Source: Pyropia yezoensis (lineage: Eukaryota > Rhodophyta > Bangiophyceae > Bangiales > Bangiaceae). Taken from it: a stretch of 64,000 nt of DNA. Location: NCBI GenBank assembly GCA_009829735.1, contig CM020619.1:22531554-22595553 (forward strand). The letters run 5' to 3'. The position numbers and the translations under genes are program-made. Below, piece after piece: positions 1 through 8,910 of this stretch (position 1 is its first letter; each line of letters opens with the position of its first letter). Under the pieces are notes generated by a model that saw only the letters and a program-made list of their open reading frames with translations, made no database searches and was not told the DNA's origin.

Positions 1-1485
1 GCGCGCGCGCTGCCCGATTCTTGGAGAACGACAGCCGCCTCCAGTGCGGCACCCGTCGGTGACACCCTCTGCACGCCCACGCCTGAGGGCTGGCTGTCCA
101 CCAAATTGTGGCGCTCCCTTGGCCACGGCACGGGCTTGGACTGTACACGATGACTGTATGTCTTGACCTCTGAAACCGCCGTGCCTTCCCACCACAACTC
201 GTCTTTGTCATGCACCCGTGTTCCCCTCTCGCCCTACGGGAAACTTTTATGGCCGATTTCTGAAGAATTATGAGATTCATATGGGGGTGCACAGCAGGTC
301 ACAGCAGCATTCCACAGAAGTACCGGTGTTTCCCCGCTTCCCATTGGCTGCCGCTAAATCGCGGCAGCAGGTATCGCATACGTCTCATCCGATTCGGCGC
401 TCCTCGTCTGACCTCTTTCTGATCGACTTTCCAGGGTTGTGCTCGAGTGACAGATCCCCCCCACAACGGGAAATTCACTGGCACAGTACTCTGTGGTGGC
501 CTCCTGTGAGCACGTCACAACAGCCCGTACCTGCTGCGAACCCGCCCGTGCCACTGCAGGCTACTCTGTACTGGCCAATCAGCGCCCTAGAATCGGCCTC
601 ATTTCGCGGCACCTGGCCTCGGACCGATGCTGTGAGCCCCTGACAGCAGTCCTCTGCAGGACTGGGCCGGTCTGTGCAGACGAGAGATTTTTCGGCCGGT
701 CTCACATCAAGGCATCACACAGATGCGACACGGATTTGCGGTGTTGGATGTGGTTTGGCCAAGGCCGCGGGCACGGCCGGAGAATTCTTGTGGCCCAGAA
801 TGCGTGCGCACTTGGCGACTGTTCTGGGAGATCTTGCTGTGAACCCCTTTTACGGAACTGATCATTCTTTGGAAATCGGCCATACCGGGATATCCTGACA
901 GCCCGAATATCCTGGCAGCCTGGATTGTCCGGACTTTGATAGGCCGAGGATTCGCCTCAGAGGTTAGATTGCCTGGCTATCCAGGACGACGTGACTGGAT
1001 ATCCAGGCTCCGGTGGCTCGTGAGTCAGGTAGTCCTGTGTGCAGCATTGTTCAAGGTTTAAAGACTATCCAATGGCATGGTTCAATGCAAACATTCTAAT
1101 TCACAACTATAACTACCATCGGGACTTCGGCCATCGACCGCCACCATAGCAGCCTGTCTTCGTGCACAAACCACAACGAAGCCCCTACAACCTCGGCGTG
1201 CACCATAAAAAAACCAAACGGCCAGAGGGGGACAGAACACATCTTGAATAGCCTCGAAGTAGAGGGGGAAAGCAGAACGTCATGCCATCAAAGAAAGCAC
1301 AGGACGAAGATTCGACAGCCAAGGCCATGAAGAGAAAACAAGCAAGAAAAATGGTCACGACGTCTATGGCCATACAGCAGAAAATGAAACAGATCAAGTT
1401 CACGATGAACAGCACAAACGCAGGACAGATCCGCCAGTGGGTGCACAAATTCGACGGCATAAACCAACCAAGCCATTGATGCAAA
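1..1485. other. Unassigned flank without recognisable genes
   Basis: No frame here resembles a known protein. The longest frames (about 60-140 codons) have no recognisable motif and overlap one another on both strands. The window opens with a short GC dinucleotide run (1-10). From about 880 onward the sequence contains several copies of a GATATCC/CCAGG-type word. This could be host intergenic DNA or a decayed repeat; the sequence does not decide between them. Confidence 0.5.
995..1006. repeat. 12-bp perfect palindrome
   Basis: CTGGATATCCAG is perfectly self-complementary. A longer version occurs at 2036-2049, and related imperfect words (GATATCCTG, CTGGCTATCCAG) lie at about 888-930 and 973-984, so this looks like a small dispersed repeat word in the flank. 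No function can be assigned. Confidence 0.6.
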
Positions 1486-1627
1486 GATGGAGAGGTATGG
1501 GAGGGCGAGGCGGGAGGGGGAGAGAGAGCGGGGGCGGGGAAGAGAAGAGGAAGAGCAAGGAAAGAAGAGATGAAGGTGGGGGGTGTGGCGGAGGAAGAGG
1601 GGGACGGGGAAAAGCGGAGGGGGGGGA
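1486..1627. repeat. Homopurine low-complexity tract
   Basis: About 140 bases are almost only A and G on the plus strand, with many G runs. The frames that cross it (Gly/Arg/Lys-rich on plus, Pro/Ser/Leu-rich on minus) are explained by this composition, so I do not call them genes. Such tracts can form triplex or G-quadruplex structures; that is inference from composition only. Confidence 0.8.
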
Positions 1628-2672
1628 CGTCGGCAGACGTACATCGCGATCGAGCAGGATGGTGACAAAACATACCGTGGTGGCTGCTCGAGAGACAGGG
1701 CGGAGTGGACGGGGGCAGTAACATCATCGTATGGTTGAGTCAATGGGACATGAAGAAGCGGTGCACCATCGATCATGGGGGAGCGTGCGCAGCGTGCGAC
1801 GGCGTTGAGCTGCAACGAGGTCGGTGTTGAGTGCAGTATATTTATAGTGTTCGTTGACGATCTGCCACCTCCAGCACAGGTCGACTTTAACTACCCTCCG
1901 GCACATGGGAAGCCTGCACGCGCGCCACTCACGCCGCATGAGTAATGTAATTGTATACTTCCTCTAGAGAGAGTCTCTGGGCAGCAGCCACAATCGCTCA
2001 ACAGCCAATAAGACGATAGTGGATACGAGAAGTGTCCTGGATATCCAGGCACATCGTTAGACCTGTTTCCCCCTCGGCCGGACGAAGATAAGCTGGTCAT
2101 CGAAAGGCTCGCCATTGGACAGTTCCACCATGGATGATCGCGCGGCCTGGATAACCGGGCAACAGCCGGGATATCGCGGCAGAATTTCCCGTAGGGTCGC
2201 GGCGCCTGGTATTCGATTAGTGCCTTCCTTCAGGGGGCCCCCGCATCGCCGCCGACCCCGCCCCTATTCCCCCTTACTCCCTTGTGTTTCCACCCTGTGA
2301 ATGTCGGCGAGATGATGAGAAAACAAGCAGTGTATTCCCCAACGACCCAACACCACGCGCCGAGGCTCCCAACAGGGGAGCGTCGGCGTGGTGTCAAGTC
2401 TGCAGGCATCGGCCGCACCGGCGCTAGGCCCGCCCTAATATAGTGCCCACCTCACGCGGGTCCGGGCCAACACTGACCAAAACATACCGCCACCAGCACC
2501 CTCCACACGGGTGCGGCCGCGCAAACAAGCCACCTACACGCCCAGCCATCCAATCAAAGGACAGTACAGATAAACAACATGCGAACTGGTCCCCAATCTA
2601 AAATGGCCCCCCTTGGCACCAAATCGGCTGAGCGCGAGGATGCGCACCCCAGCCAAGGCGGACAACTCACAC
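1628..2672. other. Unassigned region, probably including the CopA 3' untranslated region and 3' LTR
   Basis: This stretch lies downstream of the CopA pol stop in that element's orientation. Reading the minus strand there is a G run at 2609-2614, a possible LTR start TGTTG at 2579-2575, and a TATA-like TATATTAG at 2442-2435. The second CopA LTR is not in the window, so the LTR boundaries cannot be set by comparison. No gene is recognised. Confidence 0.35.
2036..2049. repeat. 14-bp perfect palindrome
   Basis: CCTGGATATCCAGG is perfectly self-complementary and shares its 12-bp core with the palindrome at 995-1006. Confidence 0.6.
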
Positions 2673-5600
2673 TCACCGCCCTCCCCCAGCCGAGCGCTCA
2701 GTCGATGCCGGGGAACGGATGATCCGCTGCTGCACGGGGTTAGTGTCCTTGCCAGTCCGCAAGACCGCGTCCAAGGCCGCGCACGGCCCAGGATTGGTGA
2801 GCCCGTCCGCCACGTTGTGCTCAGACTTGAGCAAGCCCACATTGGAGATCTCGTTCCGCTTGTAGGCCTCCCGCGCCGCCGCCACATCGATCATAAGCCG
2901 CTTCTCGGTGGTGTGTGACGCTCTAGTGACGACGTCAAACATCTGGTTCGAGTCAGTGAGCATGACGAGCGGCAGGTGCTGCCGGTAAATGCGCTCTAAG
3001 TCGTGCTTGATGATGTAGGCCGCATCAAAAGCGTCGGCAAAAGCATACACTTCCCTCGCCATGATGCTTCGGACCACCCGACGAGCCTTCTTGTTTGAAT
3101 AGGCCAGTACGTGGCACTTGTCCGTGCCGTCGCACAGCAGCACGACGTAGCCAATCTGCGACGATTGGTCGTCGTTGTTGGCAAAAGAAGCATCGGCGTA
3201 AACGCGAAGATGCAGCGTCTCCCCATCAAGCGGGGTGTAAGATAGGCTATGGCTTGCCGTCGCCTTCGCGCGCTTGATGGCCCTGTTCAGCTCCTGCACA
3301 TGGCGAGTGCCAAACGACGTAGCCGTCACTTGCGCTGAGCGGTTGATGGCGCAGCACAGGTCCGGCCGGCTATGTGCCAACCATGCGAAGCCAGACCGCA
3401 CCGAGACAAAAGTCTCATAATCGATGTCCAAAGACTGGATGACGGCGGCGTCCATATACTTCTCCTGGCCCAGGGTGAAGGAGCGTGGTAAACCAGGTAC
3501 GGTCTTGATAGAGACGCCGACAAAGTCAAAGCAGTCCCCATCTCTTGGCTTCACCTCAAAGACCTTGAGAGTCTTCAGCGTCAGCTCCTGAAATGCCTCG
3601 TTGCCGCCGTGGGCGAAGTCATCGACGTAGTTGCCCATGGGCCCATCGACGCTATCGTCATTGGGCTTGACGAATAGACGCGGGTCCCCAGTAAGAGGCG
3701 ACAGCTTGAGATCGTCCTCAGAGTGGGCGGTCACTGTCACATCCCAGTAGTCCCCTGAGTCGGAGATGCCGTACGAAGGCAGTAGCAACTTCAGAAGCTC
3801 GTCCTCCGCCGGGTTGAAGAGTGCCGCATCCTCCCGACTCAGCTTGAGGTAGATGTCCCTCGTCAGCTTTTCCTTGCTCTGCAAGTAGGCCTGGTCCACG
3901 TCGTGAAGGAACAGGTGGAAGCCGAGGACTGCTCTGGTAGAGACTAAGAGCCTCGTGGAGCTCTGACAGAGAGCAGAAGCACTGCGAACGATGAAGGGCT
4001 TAGCCCTGTCCCTGTGCCCCTGGCCGACAAGCCGCGACTTGAGAATCTCGTCCTTGGTGCCCACCTTCTTGAAGACGTCGACAAAACGCGCCCCAAGGAC
4101 AGTTGCTCCTCCAGGTACGGACGCCTTCGGCACCTTCTGGAATGCGCCGCGCCGCACAAGCCCGTCAGCTTCCTCACGTCGCGCTCCTTGGATCCCCGGC
4201 AACAGGATGCTTGGGTCTCCTGCCTTCAGAACCTCGGTGATGCAGATGTCCCCTGAGGTCTGAGGCTCCTCAGTAGCTGAGCGGTAGGCTTTGTCGCGGA
4301 GCTCCCCCACTCGACGACTGATCTCCGCGACGAGGGTGTCGCCGGCGATGATGCCGTCCAGGATGGAGCCCACTTGCTCGTCTGTGGGCTTGGCCGCCGT
4401 CTGGGAATGCTCGCCGTCGGTGCCCGTCACGGGGGGCGGCAGGTACTCCTTCACCTTGTCAATGGAGAACATCTTGGCTTGGTTATTCACATCCAGCCAG
4501 ACTTGCTTGCTGCTGCAACTGATCACCCGGTACGGTCCCTCCCACTTGTCCACAGGCTTCTCGCGGTACACCAGCACGTCGATACCGGGGTTGATGTTTG
4601 CTGCGGCCGCATGAGGCACTTGGGTCCGCAGTGCGCGGTCGAGGCGGTCTCGCGCAATTTGCTTCAACATATCCGCCCGCGCCTCGACGAGTTCCTTGCA
4701 GCGTTCCCGGTGGTTGGGCAGATCGGCCGGGATGACAGGCATTCGTGGGTGGGTACCGAAGACAAGAAATATGGGTGATAGCCCACGAGGACCAGCCGTC
4801 TGGTTCATTGCCCAGACCGCCATGGAGAGTACCAGCTGGACCGGGATCTTGGGATGGTCGGCCCGGACTCGTTTGAAGAGCTGCCGCAGGTATGCATGGT
4901 AGCGCTCCCCCGCTCCAAGGGCTTTGTGGCTGTCCGCGCCCGACGGACGCATCTTGACGCCAGAACTACTGAGCAAGGCCAGGAAGCTAGCGGACAGGAG
5001 TTGAGAACCCGCGTCCACATGCAGCTCCTCTGGGTAGCCCACAAGAGGAGTGACCCAGACCAGCATGAAGGCTTCCCACGCCTCCGCTGCCGACTGTCCG
5101 TTGAGGATCGTAGCCGCACTGAAGAGAGTGTCGCTGTCTACGGCATGAAGCACCGCCTGCTGCTCCACGAACATGAGGTCAACGTAGACCAGACGGTTGA
5201 AGCAAGTGTCCTTCTCCGGTAGCGCCACATGAACACGACTGGGCTCTCTTGCCAAACGTTGGCAAGCGTCACACGCGGAAGCCACGTCCTGCAGCTGCTT
5301 CAGGGCTTCTGGCACCACGTTGGCCACCTCGGCGCGCTTCATGACATTGTAGAGCCGCTCAGGCTTGGCATGGAAGAAGTGCTTGTGGATCTTCTGCAGC
5401 TCTGGGTACGTGTAGGGCACTTCAGCCCCCCCCTGGCAGTAGGCATGCCCCAACTTGCGTACCACTGGCAAAATGACTCCCTCGTTGACGCAAACCAGCT
5501 TGTTCGTCGTGTTGTAGAAGTACAGCCGGTGCTGGTCCATCTTCTCGAGGCCCAGCAGCGGAGGGACGCTGAGTTCGATACCGTCAATCGTCAATATCAG

Positions 5601-5918
5601 GAAGAAGTCCTGCGTAATGGGCATTCGGACGGTCAAAGTCGCCACAGACGGATGCCGCCCGCCTCCAAACCGGAAGACATTTGGCTGTGGGGGGCCCATT
5701 GATAGTCGGTCTCCGTGCGCCACCACATACGCCTCCGCTTGTTGCTTGCCAATCACAGTCTTCTGCGCGCTGGTGTCCAGGCAAGCTCCATGGAACTTTT
5801 CAGAGTGCGACAGCAAGCTGAGGTTGGCTTCGTCCACCGCCAGGAAGATATCGACCGGGCTGTCCTGTCGATCGGGTGGGTCTGTTCGTCTTTGCTTGAG
5901 GGAGCAGCGACGGATCAC
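2673..5918 (-). CDS. pol: CopA Pol polyprotein (protease, integrase, RT, RNase H)
   Basis: A 1081-residue open frame encodes the enzymes of a copia retrotransposon. In order: protease-like DTSA at residues 48-51; an integrase zinc-binding region ending CDACQ; an integrase core with Asp in YVDLMF and later acidic residues in HVDAGS and GAGERY; reverse transcriptase with YVDD at 764-767; and RNase H with YADASF, an Arg-Glu-Val segment, LTDSNQ and a C-terminal HNVADGLT. The first codon listed is GTG and overlaps the gag stop. The pol frame continues upstream to a slippery heptamer, so expression is expected by -1 frameshifting from gag. The frame is uninterrupted, but the usual protease motif is DTG or DSG, and Ser replaces the Gly here, which may impair cleavage. 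Confidence 0.88.
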   Translation of the reverse strand: MIRRCSLKQRRTDPPDRQDSPVDIFLAVDEANLSLLSHSEKFHGACLDTSAQKTVIGKQQAEAYVVAHGDRLSMGPPQPNVFRFGGGRHPSVATLTVRMPITQDFFLILTIDGIELSVPPLLGLEKMDQHRLYFYNTTNKLVCVNEGVILPVVRKLGHAYCQGGAEVPYTYPELQKIHKHFFHAKPERLYNVMKRAEVANVVPEALKQLQDVASACDACQRLAREPSRVHVALPEKDTCFNRLVYVDLMFVEQQAVLHAVDSDTLFSAATILNGQSAAEAWEAFMLVWVTPLVGYPEELHVDAGSQLLSASFLALLSSSGVKMRPSGADSHKALGAGERYHAYLRQLFKRVRADHPKIPVQLVLSMAVWAMNQTAGPRGLSPIFLVFGTHPRMPVIPADLPNHRERCKELVEARADMLKQIARDRLDRALRTQVPHAAAANINPGIDVLVYREKPVDKWEGPYRVISCSSKQVWLDVNNQAKMFSIDKVKEYLPPPVTGTDGEHSQTAAKPTDEQVGSILDGIIAGDTLVAEISRRVGELRDKAYRSATEEPQTSGDICITEVLKAGDPSILLPGIQGARREEADGLVRRGAFQKVPKASVPGGATVLGARFVDVFKKVGTKDEILKSRLVGQGHRDRAKPFIVRSASALCQSSTRLLVSTRAVLGFHLFLHDVDQAYLQSKEKLTRDIYLKLSREDAALFNPAEDELLKLLLPSYGISDSGDYWDVTVTAHSEDDLKLSPLTGDPRLFVKPNDDSVDGPMGNYVDDFAHGGNEAFQELTLKTLKVFEVKPRDGDCFDFVGVSIKTVPGLPRSFTLGQEKYMDAAVIQSLDIDYETFVSVRSGFAWLAHSRPDLCCAINRSAQVTATSFGTRHVQELNRAIKRAKATASHSLSYTPLDGETLHLRVYADASFANNDDQSSQIGYVVLLCDGTDKCHVLAYSNKKARRVVRSIMAREVYAFADAFDAAYIIKHDLERIYRQHLPLVMLTDSNQMFDVVTRASHTTEKRLMIDVAAAREAYKRNEISNVGLLKSEHNVADGLTNPGPCAALDAVLRTGKDTNPVQQRIIRSPASTERSAGGGR

Positions 5919-7666
5919 TCCCTCGGCTGAAAACCCTGCTCGTCCATCTCGGCGCCGCGTTTGCTTGCGCCCTCCATCAAGCCGGCGCCCACAATCAACG
6001 CCTGAAAGAGCGTCTCCTGCTCGCCCTCTGGTTGCACTTTGCCTTTGCCCGTCATCACGCTTCCCGGTGGTCCGTCTCTCAGCGCAACTGCTTGGCCACA
6101 GAGCTCGTACATGACCTGGACGACCGAAGCACGCTTCGCGCTGCGCTTAGCTTGATACTCCTGCCGCCGTGCGTCTTGCTTTGCTCCGTTGTACGGCTCG
6201 GGGCAGTCTTTGGCCGAATGGTTGGGCTTGTCACAGTTGAAGCAACCCATCACGCTCAGCGGGTTGAATCGTCTTGACGGCGTTCCTGATCCGTAGCCCC
6301 CCTTGTCCATCGGGTTGGTGGCATACCAGCGCTGGCCGCCGTACAATACGTCCATGGCGCCGGAGCTGGCTGCAACAGGCTTGGCATTGATCGCCGAGTC
6401 CTGAAGTACTGCGCGCTTTGCCTTCTCACACAGGAAAAGAGTAGACTGCAGCTCCCAATACAGCTGCTGAAAGCCTACGCGCGCAGTAGGAATGCGACTT
6501 AGAGGCTCCGTAGCCCAGAGATACCCTACCACAGCACCCCTGAGGTAGTTGACACGGTGTGCTTCCCCCTGGTGAGACGGAGGAAGGAGCTTGGCCGTTC
6601 TCGCAATCGTCCGATAGGTCTCCGCCAATGCATCCTGCTCGGTCATGCCGTTCGCCACAAAGCTGGCCATTCGCAGGCTACTCAGAGTGTTCTGAGCCTG
6701 GCTCTGGTGCACCGCCGAGTGATCCTCAGCGCGGATGCGCGCGACGGCGTCGACGTAAGACGTAGCAAACGGCTCCAGCTCCGACAGGTAGAAGCGCTTT
6801 GCGTCACCACGAAGAAGGTTGTGCAAGTAACGCAGCTTCTGCTCGGGCGACACCTCAAAGTCTCGCCCGGCAAGGTTGTAGTCTGCTACAAAGTCGTCCA
6901 AGTACTCCCGTGCGTCCCCAGAGAACTTCGCCTGGTTGTCTTTGAATCGCAGCGACACGCGGTGCGCAGGGTTGCTATCCAGGGCGCCTCCTGCCGTCAT
7001 GATGGCGGGCTTAGAGTGAACCGCCGAGCCTCCCGTGCGCAGTGCTGGGTTGCCAAAGATTGACAATGGTGGCAGGTTCGATGGATGCTGTGAGTCAATG
7101 GCCTCGGCTCCACCGCTGTAGCGTACGTCTTGCTGCGCACCAGGCCGGGAAGCGAACTGGGCAGGGCGGGAAGAAGCTCCGCCTTGTATCGACTGTGGAG
7201 TTGCTCGCCCAGACTCTGCATCGTTCGGCTGGCGATCGAGCCCAGACGGCCAGCCTGGCATGACAGCGGCATCGCCATGGAGGCACAGCTGCACTTGGCG
7301 CTCCTCGAAACGGTTGAGTGCGCTCACTGCAAAGTCCTTGTCCGCCCCGGACGGGTACAGCGTCGCGGCCAGGCGCTTGATGTTGCGCAAGTCGGAGCTG
7401 CCGCCTAGGGTGACTCCGTTCGTCCGCAGCAAGGCTAGCAGGCCTTGGTGCAGTAGAGGAACCCGCATCATCTCCGGGCTAAGCAGACCCCCCGGGGGAT
7501 ACAGGTCTACCACCTGCAGGCGCAGGTCTTCTCCTTCGACGAGATCGTCACCTGATCCCACGGGCAGACCTCGGACTGCCAGCACGAAGCCCAACTGTGC
7601 CTCGGTCAACTGCTCAGTTGGGAGGTCCGACAAAACCTCAGACGCCGCGGAGCTGGACCCCGACAT
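5915..7666 (-). CDS. gag: CopA Gag (nucleocapsid-bearing structural protein)
   Basis: This 583-residue frame starts at ATG 7666-7664 and ends at TGA 5917-5915. It carries one CCHC zinc knuckle, CFNCDKPNHSAKDC, towards the C-terminus, the RNA-binding signature of retroelement Gag. The segment before it, with WPS- and RYL-type motifs and a mixed helix-like composition, is consistent with a Gag core. The frame is uninterrupted. Pol follows in the -1 frame with a short overlap. Confidence 0.85.
   Translation of the reverse strand: MSGSSSAASEVLSDLPTEQLTEAQLGFVLAVRGLPVGSGDDLVEGEDLRLQVVDLYPPGGLLSPEMMRVPLLHQGLLALLRTNGVTLGGSSDLRNIKRLAATLYPSGADKDFAVSALNRFEERQVQLCLHGDAAVMPGWPSGLDRQPNDAESGRATPQSIQGGASSRPAQFASRPGAQQDVRYSGGAEAIDSQHPSNLPPLSIFGNPALRTGGSAVHSKPAIMTAGGALDSNPAHRVSLRFKDNQAKFSGDAREYLDDFVADYNLAGRDFEVSPEQKLRYLHNLLRGDAKRFYLSELEPFATSYVDAVARIRAEDHSAVHQSQAQNTLSSLRMASFVANGMTEQDALAETYRTIARTAKLLPPSHQGEAHRVNYLRGAVVGYLWATEPLSRIPTARVGFQQLYWELQSTLFLCEKAKRAVLQDSAINAKPVAASSGAMDVLYGGQRWYATNPMDKGGYGSGTPSRRFNPLSVMGCFNCDKPNHSAKDCPEPYNGAKQDARRQEYQAKRSAKRASVVQVMYELCGQAVALRDGPPGSVMTGKGKVQPEGEQETLFQALIVGAGLMEGASKRGAEMDEQGFQPRE
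5930..5936 (-). promoter_or_regulatory. Candidate -1 frameshift heptamer GGGTTTT (CopA gag-pol)
   Basis: On the minus strand the gag codons read CAG GGT TTT, so G GGT TTT sits in the X XXY YYZ register. Slipping back one base leads into the open pol frame. The gag stop TGA follows 12 nt later (5917-5915). A closely related heptamer, GGGUUUA, is a known -1 site in the yeast L-A virus. Use of this site is inferred. Confidence 0.6.
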
Positions 7667-7956
7667 GGTTGGGTTGCTTCAAGACACCTGGATGATCACT
7701 GCTGCGTCGGCCTCCAGGTAGATCCAGCTAGGAAGAGAAAAGCAGCTCGGGCAAAAGCACCTCAGCAAAGTAACTTGTAACGAAGTGCACCCACAAGCTC
7801 AGCCTCTCCGCCACGCTCAAGCTCCAGAGGAGGACAGACACAGCGGGACCTACGCGAGCGGAGTCACGACGCACCACAGTCCACCCGCACAGAAGTGCGG
7901 GCAAAGGGAGACGACCGGTCACTCAAGGACCCCCGTACAAGCTCATGGTGGATAGG
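7667..7956 (-). other. CopA 5' leader remnant
   Basis: These 290 bases lie between the CopA gag start and the GypA copy 1 insertion. No gene is seen. The CopA 5' LTR and primer site are not recognisable here and presumably lie on the other side of copy 1. ATAGG at 7952-7956 should be copy 1's left target duplication; its partner is outside the window. Confidence 0.5.
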
Positions 7957-8319
7957 TGTAGCACAATAGGAATCCGTCGCACGTCCACTCTCAGGGAACA
8001 CTCACGAAGGGGGATCGGCACCAACGTCACCGGGAGGCCAAGGTTGCTGTCCTTGGAGCGCAAGCCACGGGACCAAGATGGGAGCCCAAATGGGAGGGGT
8101 TTGTTGTTCTACCTTGGCCGGCGGTGGATTCGCCGCCGGCCCCCTCGTTATAAACCCTCGGAGACACTACTAACTACCCTCCACCCCAAGATGCAAGTCC
8201 CTCTGGTCATACGTAACTTATAGATACCGTGACCAGTACGAACTATCAAATTGAAAGTTAAGGGTTAGAAGTAGCCCCCCTAATATTAGGGTCACAATAC
8301 GGACAACCATATTGCTACA
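7957..8319 (-). repeat. GypA copy 1 3' LTR
   Basis: This is a 363-bp LTR bounded by TGTAGCA and TGCTACA. It matches the five other GypA LTRs in the window almost completely. It is the 3' LTR because a polypurine tract and the antisense-ORF leader adjoin it rather than a primer site. On the plus strand, the direction of the antisense ORF, it contains TATAAA at 8149-8154. Confidence 0.92.
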
Positions 8320-8910
8320 TATCCCCCCCTTAGATTCGGCCCGTCCTCGGGTCGAGTTGCATTCGGGTTACCGAATGTAAGTGGGTCGCGTGACCGTTTA
8401 CCAGTCGGGTGGGGCTTTGCGCCCCGTCGCGACAGACACCCCTTTTCGAGGTTGTCTGAGGGGGGTGCCCCCCTTTGTGTGGTACACACACGATCCGTTT
8501 TCCGGACCGTTAAAATCCCGATGCGGGTTCTGTTCACGACCCCCCTTTCCGAGGGGTGGTGCAAGCGGATCCGCCACCAGGTGTCTGGTGGTAGGGGAGC
8601 CCCTCTCGTGTTACCGAGTGAATGGGGGCGGCCGCTCCCGCTTTTCGCGGGGGCGGTTTCGGGGTGAACCCCTCTTGGTTGCCCCGTACGGGGGTGTGGC
8701 CCCGGCCCGCCCAGGTGCCTGGGTGGAGCCCGTTCGTAGCCTCGTGGAGCGCGGGTCGACCCGCGCGCCTGCGGCGCTTCTCGTGGCCGTTTGTGGTCAT
8801 AAGCGCGGGCGCCCGCGCTTCCCTGGCTCGTCCGCGCGAGCGTTCGTCGTACCGGGTCGAGCCGGCCTCGGCTTTTCTGCAAGGGGCGCCCCTGCCACCC
8901 CGGTTGCACC
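8320..8910 (+). other. Hairpin-rich leader of the antisense ORF (GypA copy 1)
   Basis: About 590 bases separate the 3' LTR from the antisense ATG. They are packed with perfect palindromes, including an 18-bp one at 8749-8766 and a 20-bp one at 8801-8820. A 197-codon frame crosses the region from 8381 but begins only at GTG, so I do not call it a gene. The leader could be a structured 5' UTR of an antisense transcript. Confidence 0.5.
8322..8331 (-). promoter_or_regulatory. Polypurine tract of GypA copy 1
   Basis: On the minus strand AAGGGGGGGA lies 2 nt from the 3' LTR, the position where plus-strand DNA synthesis is primed in LTR elements. The same tract adjoins the 3' LTRs at 13257, 42167 and 51224. 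Confidence 0.75.

Larger units (their letters stand above)
2580..7956 (-). mobile_element. CopA: Ty1/copia-type LTR retrotransposon, 5' end displaced
   Basis: Gag (5915-7666) and pol (2673-5918) lie in tandem on the minus strand. Pol has the copia order protease - integrase - reverse transcriptase - RNase H, which separates it from gypsy elements where integrase is last. The left limit given is approximate. On the right, GypA copy 1 is inserted at 7957 in the leader, so the CopA 5' LTR should lie beyond the window's right end, on the far side of copy 1. CopA is therefore the oldest insertion in the stack. Confidence 0.8.

Noticed and set aside
1282..1479. 65-codon plus-strand frame, Lys/Met/Gln-rich
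   Set aside because: The composition is gene-like but it is short, with no motif, no second copy and no neighbouring signal. I cannot support it as a gene.
1185..1815. Minus-strand frames of 175-180 codons opposite the purine tract
   Set aside because: They are Pro/Ser/Leu runs produced by a low-complexity tract, with no motif and overlapping frames of similar length.
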